Shown here: in pieces, positions 1 to 5,698 of the stretch
Numbering within the stretch: position 1 is the first letter of the stretch
How the letters are laid out: every line of letters starts with the position of its first letter
From: Dehalococcoidia bacterium
Lineage (GTDB): Bacteria; Chloroflexota; Dehalococcoidia; Dehalococcoidales; JAUXAE01
Assembly: GCA_030665535.1 (NCBI GenBank)
Contig: DAOUZU010000028.1
Span: forward strand, 1-10,046
Length of the DNA: 10,046 bases
Reading direction: 5' to 3'
Notes under the pieces: model-generated
Database searches by the model: none
What the model saw: the letters and a program-made list of their open reading frames with translations, nothing else
What the model was told of the DNA's origin: nothing
Made by a program: the position numbers and the translations under genes

Positions 1-413
1 AAAACGCGGCGCTTCAGAGCCAGCTTGATGCCCTTGAAGACGAACTGGCCGAGGCCCGAACCGCTCTTGAAGACATCGAGGCCGAGCTTCCGAGAGACAT
101 CGAGAGTAGCATCTATGGCGACCTTCTCTTTGATATGGCCCATGGCACCGGCTTGGATGTGCGGGAATTTACTGCCACCGCACCTGCTAGAATAGTACTG
201 GACGATATCGCATATGAATACACCACCATCACAATGGAAGTTTATAACGAACTATCGGACATCCTAGAGTTTCTCTCAATGATAGAGGCAGAGCTTGCTT
301 TTAATACGACATCAATAGATTCGGTAACCATCGAGGATTTGGAAGATTCATCCGGGAATCTCGATAACTTGAAACTTATTGAAATAACGCTATTAGCGTA
401 TATAGGGGATTAA
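1..413 (+). CDS. pilO: PilO-like type IV pilus inner-membrane alignment protein, C-terminal part (5' end outside window)
   Basis: The reading frame is open from the first base (first full codon at 3), so this is a truncated gene and the ATG at 135 is internal. The visible 136 residues begin with a heptad-rich acidic coiled coil (about residues 1-36, with LQSQLDALEDELAEA). A compact alpha/beta domain follows, with a 'GLDVREF' strand, a 'VYNELSDILEFLSMIEAEL' helix and a final 'LKLIEITLLAYIG' strand. PilO has this order: transmembrane helix, coiled coil, then a ferredoxin-like domain with a 'Y..l..Fl..ie' helix. The missing N-terminus should hold the membrane helix. PilO dimerises with PilN to link the PilM ring to the pilus machinery. 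Only one base separates it from the PilM–PilN fusion, so the two are co-transcribed. The order O before M/N is unusual. The assignment rests on architecture and context; a second PilN-like protein is the alternative. Confidence 0.6.
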   Translation, partial: NAALQSQLDALEDELAEARTALEDIEAELPRDIESSIYGDLLFDMAHGTGLDVREFTATAPARIVLDDIAYEYTTITMEVYNELSDILEFLSMIEAELAFNTTSIDSVTIEDLEDSSGNLDNLKLIEITLLAYIGD

Positions 414-414
414 G

Positions 415-1890
415 ATGACGACGCAAGTAACACTGTATTTGGAAGACACGGGTATCAAACTACTGCTGACCAAAGATCGGCAGGTAGAGAAATGGGCAAG
501 CTTACTGTTACCACCGGGGCTGGTGAGTGACGGCGTCATCATGGACGAAGTCCAGGTGGCAGCGCGTATAAACGACCTGCTTCAGCTTCAGGAAATTAGG
601 TCCAGAAAAGTTACTGTCGCCCTTAGCGGACTTAACTCGATATTCCGCTTAATCACACTTCCTGAACTACCAGCACCGATAATCCCCGAAGCCATAAAGA
701 ATGAGGCAAACCGGGTGATACCTATGCCTCTAGAACAGGTTTATTTGGCCCACCAGGTATTGCCTTCCCCATCCGGAGAGACGAGTGTTTTTCTGGTGGC
801 CTTCCCGCGCAATTCTACAGATGCTCTGGTCAGGACACTAGACAGAGCCGGCTTAAACATTAAAAAGCTTGATATAGCCCCTCTGGCCCTGGCCCGCAAC
901 GCGGATGTTCCCCAAGCGATTATCGTTAACAGTTGGCTCTCCAATGCGGACATTGTAATAATGAACGACAGTATACCTCAAGTAATCCGCAGTCTCTCGC
1001 TGCCTACCGAATCAACCACCCTGGCTGACAAGCTGCCTAGCATTGCTGAAGAGCTCAACAGGACGATATCCTTCTATAACTCCAGCCACACAGACCACCC
1101 CCTGGACTCGGCGACACCTCTTTTCGTCACCGGGGATTTATGCCAAGAACCGGAAAGTTGGCCAGCGCTGGTCGGCAAGTTAAAGCTGTCCGTATCGGCA
1201 CTGCCGTCATTGATTGAGGCGCCGGAGGCTTTCGATTCGAGCCAATATATGGTCAATATCGGCCTGGCTCTCAAGGAGCTACTACTGCCGGTAGAAGAGG
1301 CTAGCCGCTCTATAGTCAACTTTGACGCCTTGCCTGAAGTCTACCGCCCCAAAGGTATCGCCATTTCCGGTGTGTTGGCGCCAGTAGTCGGCATCGCCGC
1401 GGTAGGCGCCCTGGTATTCGGCGGCTTGTTCATCCAGAATATGAGAACCGAAACTGAAGACCTACGCGCTGAACTAACCACCACTCAAGCTGCGATTACT
1501 CAAGAGCAGGCGAGCATAGCCTCCCTACAGGGACAAGTAAACGAAGCGACAACGCCTATTCAGCCGCTTATGGATAGGACAAATGCCCTAGAAGACCTGC
1601 TTCTTACACTAAGGTTCAGCCGGGAGCATGTTGTTGGCGATATAAAGACAGTGGTATCCTTAAAGCCATCTTCGTCTATGTATCTGACGAGTATAGAGTT
1701 TTCCGGTAGTGACTTGACTATTGAAGGTGAGATTACCAGTTTATCCGGCGAGCAAATCATCTTCGATTACGCCACCGACCTGAGAGCCTCCGGCCGTTTC
1801 GCGGAGGTAATTGTTACCCAAATTATTGCAGATGAAGGTGATGAGAATAACCCAAATCCACATTATAACTTCATTTTTATTTTGTTGTAG
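415..1890 (+). CDS. pilM: PilM–PilN fusion, type IV pilus assembly
   Basis: 491 aa; PilM alone is about 350 aa. Residues 1-290 have the PilM actin-like layout, including 'PEAIKNEANRVIPMPLEQV', which resembles the PilM segment before its conserved strands. Residue 301 starts 'VNFDALPEVYRPK', which matches the cytoplasmic PilN motif (iNLLP.e.r) that PilM normally binds. Next come one transmembrane helix (about 315-340), a coiled coil (342-380), and a C-terminal alpha/beta domain (about 404-471, 'SSMYLTSIEFSGSDLTIEG' then 'LRASGRFAEVIVTQI') typical of PilN. PilM and its PilN binding peptide are therefore on one chain. The nucleotide-binding loops look degenerate: the first reads 'LYLEDTGIKLL', and the position of the usual DIG..STD loop reads 'NSWLSNADIVI', so ATP binding may be lost. 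The start is the ATG one base after the upstream stop, with AGGGGAT six bases before it. The predicted product spans the inner membrane, with the PilM part in the cytoplasm. Confidence 0.85.
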   Translation: MTTQVTLYLEDTGIKLLLTKDRQVEKWASLLLPPGLVSDGVIMDEVQVAARINDLLQLQEIRSRKVTVALSGLNSIFRLITLPELPAPIIPEAIKNEANRVIPMPLEQVYLAHQVLPSPSGETSVFLVAFPRNSTDALVRTLDRAGLNIKKLDIAPLALARNADVPQAIIVNSWLSNADIVIMNDSIPQVIRSLSLPTESTTLADKLPSIAEELNRTISFYNSSHTDHPLDSATPLFVTGDLCQEPESWPALVGKLKLSVSALPSLIEAPEAFDSSQYMVNIGLALKELLLPVEEASRSIVNFDALPEVYRPKGIAISGVLAPVVGIAAVGALVFGGLFIQNMRTETEDLRAELTTTQAAITQEQASIASLQGQVNEATTPIQPLMDRTNALEDLLLTLRFSREHVVGDIKTVVSLKPSSSMYLTSIEFSGSDLTIEGEITSLSGEQIIFDYATDLRASGRFAEVIVTQIIADEGDENNPNPHYNFIFILL

Positions 1891-1908
1891 CTGGGAGGAG
1901 GTAGCAAC

Positions 1909-3003
1909 ATGGATATATTTGAACTACTAAACGAAGCCAACGGCCAGGATGCCTCAGATCTGCACCTGGTGGTAGCCAGCCCACCGCTCTTGCGTGTACA
2001 GGGGCGTCTTCAGCCAGTTAATGGCTCAGCCCCGCTGACATCGGAGTCCGTTAACGAGTGTTTTTTGCAGATTACCACTCCCCAGGAACGTGAGGCTTTT
2101 CACAAACAGCTGGAGCTGGACTTTGGTTATACCTTGCCCGGTGTGGGTCGACTGCGCTGCAATGCCGCCCAGCAACGCGGTGTCATCAGCCTTGCCATAC
2201 GCTTACTACCACCAAAGATTCCAACAGTAGACGAGTTGGAGCTGCCCAATCTCTGTAAAACATTGATTGAGAAACAGAGGGGGCTAGTAGTTGTCACCGG
2301 CCCCACCGGCAGCGGTAAGAGCACCACTCTAGCGGCAATGATACGTCACATAAACCACACCGCTAGCCGGCATATCGTTACTATTGAAGATCCGATAGAG
2401 TACGTTCATAACAGCATCAACTGCGCCATCACCCAGCGTGAGCTTGGTAGCGACACACTCTCATTTACTCAGGCCCTAAAGCATGTCCTAAGGCAGGATC
2501 CGGATGTGATTCTCGTCGGTGAGATGAGGGATCTGGAGACGGCGGCGGCTATACTGACGTTGGCTGAGACAGGGCATCTGGTGGTTACTACCGGCCATGC
2601 CCCCAGTGCCACTCAGGCTATAGAGAGAATAATAGACCTCTTCCCGCCACACGAACGGCATCTTTCACAGGCAAGGATAGCCTCTCTGTTGGTCGGTGTC
2701 CTCTGTCAGGCGTTGGTACCCCGTAATAAGGAATCAGGCCGCATAGCCGCCGTTGAAATACTGTTGGCCAATCCGGCGGTCCGGGCCCTCATCCGGGATG
2801 GTAAAATATACCAGCTGCCCAATGTTATCCGCACAAATCGTGAAATGGGCATGATATCCCTTGATGAGGCACTGGTCAACCTCTTCCTGGGCAAACAGAT
2901 AAGCGGTGAGGTGATGCTGGAGTTCTGCAACGACCGCGCGGAAGTGGAGAAGCTCATCGGCACTCTTGAAGTGAAAAGAACGAGAACTCCGACGGGTTTC
3001 TAG
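1909..3003 (+). CDS. pilT: Twitching motility / pilus retraction ATPase PilT
   Basis: 364 aa, the normal PilT length. PilT is a hexameric cytoplasmic ATPase that depolymerises type IV pili and powers twitching. The N-terminal PAS-like domain carries 'ASDLHL' (15-20). The RecA-like domain has Walker A GPTGSGKST (131-139), the Asp box 'IVTIEDPIEYVH' (156-167), Walker B 'DPDVILVGEMRD' (197-208) and a His box around H223 and H230. The C-terminus has 'VRALIRDGK' (291-299), matching the AIRNLIRE motif that marks retraction ATPases, followed by 'GMISLDEAL'. The His box reads TTGHAP where most PilT proteins have TLHT, but the histidine is kept. The start has an excellent ribosome binding site (GGGAGGAGG, 8-9 bases upstream) and lies 18 bases after the PilM–PilN stop. 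It is the last gene of the operon. PilU is a possible alternative name; PilB is excluded by length and the missing N-terminal domain. Confidence 0.95.
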   Translation: MDIFELLNEANGQDASDLHLVVASPPLLRVQGRLQPVNGSAPLTSESVNECFLQITTPQEREAFHKQLELDFGYTLPGVGRLRCNAAQQRGVISLAIRLLPPKIPTVDELELPNLCKTLIEKQRGLVVVTGPTGSGKSTTLAAMIRHINHTASRHIVTIEDPIEYVHNSINCAITQRELGSDTLSFTQALKHVLRQDPDVILVGEMRDLETAAAILTLAETGHLVVTTGHAPSATQAIERIIDLFPPHERHLSQARIASLLVGVLCQALVPRNKESGRIAAVEILLANPAVRALIRDGKIYQLPNVIRTNREMGMISLDEALVNLFLGKQISGEVMLEFCNDRAEVEKLIGTLEVKRTRTPTGF

Positions 3004-3038
3004 CCACATAGTACATCGCCGGACATTATCCAATAATA

Positions 3039-3083
3039 AAACCCGTGGTCTACCAGATTAGGACCACGGGTTTCTCTTTTTTT
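3039..3083. terminator. Bidirectional intrinsic terminator between pilT and the prepilin genes
   Basis: A perfect 12-bp stem, AAACCCGTGGTC (3039-3050) with GACCACGGGTTT (3062-3073), has an 11-nt loop. It is followed on the + strand by CTC and seven T (3077-3083). Read on the - strand, the same stem is followed by TTTTATTATT. It can therefore stop transcription from both pilT and the convergent prepilin unit. Confidence 0.92.
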
Positions 3084-3102
3084 AATTTGATGTGAAGGTT
3101 GG

Positions 3103-3480
3103 TTATGATACGGAAATTACACCTTGGCTATTCCAGGTGAACTCAAACTCAACGTCCGCATCTATGAGGAAGTCATCAAAATCGCCATCCCCCGCCTGCT
3201 TGCCAACCCAGATAGGCCACCCGGTCAGATTGCTTACCGGGGCGGCATGGGGAGCTACTTCGGTGATACCGTTATCAAACATCAAGGCTATCATGGCTGC
3301 TTGGACACTGTCCCGCTCTGTCTCCATGGCCGCAGTATCACCAGAGTTGACAAAGTTAAGTAGGTTGGGAATGGCCACAGCGCCGAGAATACCCAGGATG
3401 GCGATGACCACCAAGATCTCAAATAGGGTGAAACCCTCTTGTTGCTTAGTAAGCCCCTTCTTAACGAGTTTTCTCAGCAT
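3103..3480 (-). CDS. Type IV prepilin, second of two paralogues
   Basis: 125 aa. A short basic leader (MLRKLVKKGLTKQQEG, 16 residues) precedes the processing site EG^FTLFE, with the conserved glutamate at mature position 5. The hydrophobic helix 'ILVVIAILGILGAVAIPNLL' follows. PilD would cleave after the glycine and methylate the new Phe. The mature protein is about 109 residues and has no cysteine, so it lacks the disulfide D-region of classical Gram-negative pilins. After the helix it shares 'NFVNSGDTAAM.TE' with the upstream prepilin, then diverges into a different acidic C-terminus ('GDGDFDDFLIDADVEFEF'). The start is the ATG with GAAAGGAT about nine bases upstream. It lies 181 bases downstream of the first prepilin and probably shares its promoter. 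It may be a minor pilin or an alternative subunit. Confidence 0.9.
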   Translation of the reverse strand: MLRKLVKKGLTKQQEGFTLFEILVVIAILGILGAVAIPNLLNFVNSGDTAAMETERDSVQAAMIALMFDNGITEVAPHAAPVSNLTGWPIWVGKQAGDGDFDDFLIDADVEFEFTWNSQGVISVS

Positions 3481-3581
3481 CCGCGATTATCCTTTCTTGG
3501 CGTCAATAATACCATATCGTAACGGCTTGGTTATTCGGTAGCGGGCATATCCCCTTCGGCAGCGAGTCGGCCAGGTACACC

Positions 3582-3628
3582 AAGGCTCGCCGGCGGGGCC
3601 GGATTGCTCCAACCCACCGACGAGCCCT
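3582..3628 (-). ncRNA. Long GCAA-capped RNA hairpin between the two prepilin genes
   Basis: Read on the - strand, bases 3628-3608 pair with 3603-3582 as a near-continuous stem of about 22 pairs with a single bulged C. The loop is GCAA, a GNRA tetraloop. Five of the pairs are G·U, which pair in RNA from this strand but would be A·C mismatches in RNA from the other strand. This supports a folded RNA transcribed with the pilin genes rather than a DNA palindrome. No T-run follows, so it is not an intrinsic terminator. Possible roles are stabilising the 3' end of the first pilin mRNA, a processing site, or part of a leader controlling the second prepilin. I do not recognise a known RNA family. Confidence 0.5.
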
Positions 3629-3636
3629 GATTCCAT

Positions 3637-3657
3637 CCATAAAACGGTTTTTAATGG
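3637..3657 (-). other. Small hairpin just after the first prepilin stop codon
   Basis: On the - strand, CCAT and AAAA (separated by one bulged T) pair with TTTT and ATGG around an ACCG loop. It begins four bases after the prepilin stop. It is weak and lacks a T-run beyond the stem. Together with the larger hairpin at 3582-3628 it makes the 181-nt gap between the prepilins a structured spacer. Confidence 0.3.
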
Positions 3658-3661
3658 CTAG

Positions 3662-4006
3662 TTATACTCTGACTACGGAAATCCCATCGGCGGCAACCTC
3701 GTAGGTCGGATAACCAACACCACCAATGCCACCGATAAGATAAGGATCAACAGCCGCGGTTATTGTTCCGCTGACCGTATCGGCGGTCGGCGCATCGCCG
3801 CTATTCATCGCCATATAGGCTATTACCGCCGTTTGTACTGTAGTCAACTCGGTGTCCATGGCCGCAGTATCGCCGGAGTTGACGAAGCTAATTAGATTAG
3901 GAATAGCAACAGCGGCTAGGATACCCAAGATTGCTATCACGATCAGCAACTCGACTAGGGTAAAACCCTTCTGTCCCTTCTTAAAACGCTTGAACATCTT
4001 ATTCAC
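3662..4006 (-). CDS. pilA: Type IV prepilin, probable major pilin
   Basis: 114 aa with GTG start. The basic leader (MNKMFKRFKKGQKG, 14 residues) ends at the PilD site KG^FTLVE, with glutamate at mature position 5. 'LLIVIAILGILAAVAIPNLI' follows as the assembly helix. The mature pilin is about 100 residues, has no cysteine, and has a glycine-rich C-terminus ('YLIGGIGGVGYPTYEV'). GTG at 4004-4006 is preferred over the ATG three codons later because AAAGGAGG lies nine bases before the GTG and 18 before the ATG. A near-consensus promoter about 75 bases upstream makes this the first and probably most strongly expressed pilin, hence the guess that it is the major subunit. Its residues 'FVNSGDTAAM.TE..TVQ.A.IA.M' closely match those of the second prepilin, which indicates tandem duplication. 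The PilD at 5699-6463 is its likely processing enzyme. Confidence 0.92.
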   Translation of the reverse strand: MNKMFKRFKKGQKGFTLVELLIVIAILGILAAVAIPNLISFVNSGDTAAMDTELTTVQTAVIAYMAMNSGDAPTADTVSGTITAAVDPYLIGGIGGVGYPTYEVAADGISVVRV

Positions 4007-4081
4007 AACTCTTTTCCTCCTTTCCTCGTTATTTTCATTATAGTCAGGTAGTTAAAGGTGTGATAATGATTAGTTAGCTAA

Positions 4082-4110
4082 ATTATATGAGGGGCCAATG
4101 TGAGGGTCAA
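4082..4110 (-). promoter_or_regulatory. Strong sigma-70 type promoter of the prepilin unit
   Basis: On the - strand, TTGACC (4110-4105) and a perfect TATAAT (4087-4082) are separated by exactly 17 bases. Transcription would start near 4075, giving a leader of about 70 nt before the GTG start of the first prepilin. Confidence 0.85.
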
Positions 4111-4133
4111 TAGTATATTAGTCATGGTTTCGA

Positions 4134-4170
4134 CCAGTACTTTTGTCCCCCATGATGAGGGAAATACTGG
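4134..4170. repeat. Inverted repeat between the zinc-ribbon gene and the prepilin promoter
   Basis: CCAGTA (4134-4139) and TACTGG (4165-4170) form an inverted repeat around a 25-base centre that itself contains a short CCCC/GGGG-type match. It lies downstream of the 4207 stop codon and just upstream of the prepilin promoter. No T-run follows on either strand, so it is a poor intrinsic terminator. It could be an operator or a weak transcript end. Confidence 0.3.
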
Positions 4171-4206
4171 CCGTTGACGATAGACTGCGGGGTTGGCAGG
4201 ATGGTA

Positions 4207-5574
4207 TCAGTTGCCGGAGGGCTCCGGCGCCTCTATCTCAAAGAGCCTTATTTTCTGCCGCTTGGCGAACTGCCTGGCCTCCGGTGTAAGGCCGGGGGTG
4301 GCAATAAGTACTTTGTCCATGATGCCGATATCATAAGCCTTGTCGTCAAATTCAAAGACGGTGGCCAGGTCTACCGGCTGCTCGAACTCCAACACACCGA
4401 TGGCGATGCGATGGGTTATGATGCCGTCGTCCTTGGTGGCCAGGATGCCTATGTTGTGATCGGCGCCGGATTTGCCTTTGACGATAGCATTTTCTTTGAC
4501 ATCATAACCGTGGCGCATGAGGTAGTCTATCAGCTGTTTCTTGGACTCAAACTTGAATGGCTCCAGCTTGACCTCTTTCGGTGGAGTGGCAATGTTGCCG
4601 ATCAACACCGTATCCAGGTCTCTTACCTCCAGAACCTTTATCCGTTGCTGGCTGGCGAATTTCTCCGCTTCCCGCCCCAGTTCAGGCACCACCACCAGCA
4701 CCTTGTCATGGATGCCGACATCATAGGCCTTGTCGTCAAAGTCAAAGATTTCGCCCAGTTCTATCTTATCTCCGGCTACCTTAACGCCGATGGCGATGGT
4801 ATAGTCGATAATACCATCATCCCTAGTAGCCAGGATATCTATCTCATGCTCGGCACCGGAGCGCCCCTTGATAGCCGCCTTCTCGGCTACCTTATAACCG
4901 CGCTGCCTCAAGAATTCGATAAGCTGGATCTTGGGCCTCAACTCAAACTCAAGCCAGCTCCGCTTATCCTCATTGAAGCTATAGTAATAGATATTTAGCT
5001 CCGTAACCTTATCCTCGTCGGTAACGGTGGCGCACTTGAGGCACTGCCACTTGATAAGGGGCAGACGAAAGGTCTCATGACAATCATGGCACTTGTAGAG
5101 CAGTCCCAGGCTCTGGTAATCTACGCCAGACGTCCTCATCTCCTGGTGGCACTTGGGGCAGATGTAGCGACCTTTAGAGATAAACTCCTCTTCCAAGCCG
5201 GCGTATTTGCAGGCAGAATGCTCCAATACCCGGCCACGGGCGATATAGCCCGAACCGCACTTGGGGCAGTGAGTGGTTGGCCTGAGATTAATTGACCGGC
5301 ATTGGGGGCAGCGCAGCAACCGGTCGAAGAATTTTTCCCTCAGTATGTCCGCTTCGGTCAGTGATTGGAGCACTTCCAGTAGTTCGTCACCTTTTATATC
5401 CAGCGCCTTCTCAACTGACGGATAGTTGAAACCCATCTCACTGGTGAAATCAACCTGAGGTCTGATATCAACGATACGGCCAGCCATCATCTCGGTGACC
5501 AGAAGCATCGCTTTTTGGTTAGTCCAAATACCATTTTTCTGCTGGTCTGTTTCCATTTTTCCTTCTTCGGCCAT
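4207..5574 (-). CDS. Zinc-ribbon (TackOD1-like) protein with two tandem restriction-endonuclease-like domains
   Basis: 455 aa from the chosen start. Residues 20-85 are helical. A cysteine-rich block follows: CPQC (89-92), CPKC (103-106), an H..C pair (119, 122), CPKC (139-142), C..C (162, 165) and C..C (178, 181). Its layout, including 'SGVDYQSLGLLYKCHDC', resembles the TackOD1 output domain known mainly from archaea. Two similar copies of about 100 residues follow (217-318, 347-448). Each starts 'L..GY.V....IKG+SGA.H.I.IL' and continues to 'FDDKAYD.GI.DKVL', the layout of Mrr-like PD-(D/E)xK nuclease folds. Copy 1 keeps a plausible Asp246 and Lys265; copy 2 has Gly376 and Leu395 there and looks inactive. 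No membrane segment is visible, so it is probably cytoplasmic. The frame extends upstream to an ATG at 5640, but a promoter occupies that stretch. The ATG at 5572-5574, with GGGGG six bases before it, fits better. Function unknown; nucleic-acid binding or sensing is an inference. Confidence 0.75.
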   Translation of the reverse strand: MAEEGKMETDQQKNGIWTNQKAMLLVTEMMAGRIVDIRPQVDFTSEMGFNYPSVEKALDIKGDELLEVLQSLTEADILREKFFDRLLRCPQCRSINLRPTTHCPKCGSGYIARGRVLEHSACKYAGLEEEFISKGRYICPKCHQEMRTSGVDYQSLGLLYKCHDCHETFRLPLIKWQCLKCATVTDEDKVTELNIYYYSFNEDKRSWLEFELRPKIQLIEFLRQRGYKVAEKAAIKGRSGAEHEIDILATRDDGIIDYTIAIGVKVAGDKIELGEIFDFDDKAYDVGIHDKVLVVVPELGREAEKFASQQRIKVLEVRDLDTVLIGNIATPPKEVKLEPFKFESKKQLIDYLMRHGYDVKENAIVKGKSGADHNIGILATKDDGIITHRIAIGVLEFEQPVDLATVFEFDDKAYDIGIMDKVLIATPGLTPEARQFAKRQKIRLFEIEAPEPSGN

Positions 5575-5604
5575 GGTCATCCCCCGAATCTTCTGATAAA
5601 TGCG

Positions 5605-5633
5605 AGTATAGATTCCAGTGTAACAAAAGTCAA
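5605..5633 (-). promoter_or_regulatory. Promoter of the zinc-ribbon gene, inside the longest possible ORF
   Basis: On the - strand, TTGACT (5633-5628) and TATACT (5610-5605) are separated by exactly 17 bases. The expected transcript start near 5598 lies downstream of the ATG at 5640. This rules out that ATG for this transcript and supports starts at 5580 or 5574. Confidence 0.75.
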
Positions 5634-5660
5634 TAGACATATGGTCATGCCGGTGTGCTG

Positions 5661-5690
5661 TTGACGGGACAGGGGGAAATCAGCCAGAAT
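5661..5690 (+). promoter_or_regulatory. Possible promoter of pilD, arranged for a leaderless transcript
   Basis: TTGACG (5661-5666) is followed after 18 bases by CAGAAT (5685-5690), a 4/6 match to the -10 box. A start about seven bases downstream would fall within one or two bases of the pilD ATG at 5699. It is divergent from the promoter at 5605-5633, with only 27 bases between the two -35 boxes. Confidence 0.4.
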
Positions 5691-5698
5691 AGACACCA

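Noticed and set aside
188..199. TAGAATAGTACT occurs here and again at 6528-6539
   Set aside because: A 12-base match of this kind is expected a few times by chance in 10 kb, and the first copy is inside coding sequence, so it is not evidence of an operator.
3092..3541. A 149-codon open frame on the + strand
   Set aside because: It lies antisense to an unmistakable prepilin and starts right after the terminator of pilT; its product shows no domain.
3481..3661. Cyclic-di-GMP or other known riboswitch before the second prepilin
   Set aside because: The gap is structured, but I could not find the conserved core bases of the c-di-GMP-I or -II aptamers or of another class I know.
3103..4006. Conductive (nanowire-type) pilins
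   Set aside because: The mature subunits are about 100-109 residues and are not notably enriched in aromatic residues along the helix, unlike the short Geobacter-type pilin.
4174..4998. A 274-codon open frame on the + strand
   Set aside because: It is antisense to the zinc-ribbon gene, whose product has coherent cysteine motifs and an internal repeat; the + frame gives no recognisable domains and no ribosome binding site.
4207..5574. Restriction–modification or phage-defence system
   Set aside because: The nuclease-like repeats alone are not enough: there is no methyltransferase, helicase or other defence gene beside it, and one copy lacks catalytic residues.
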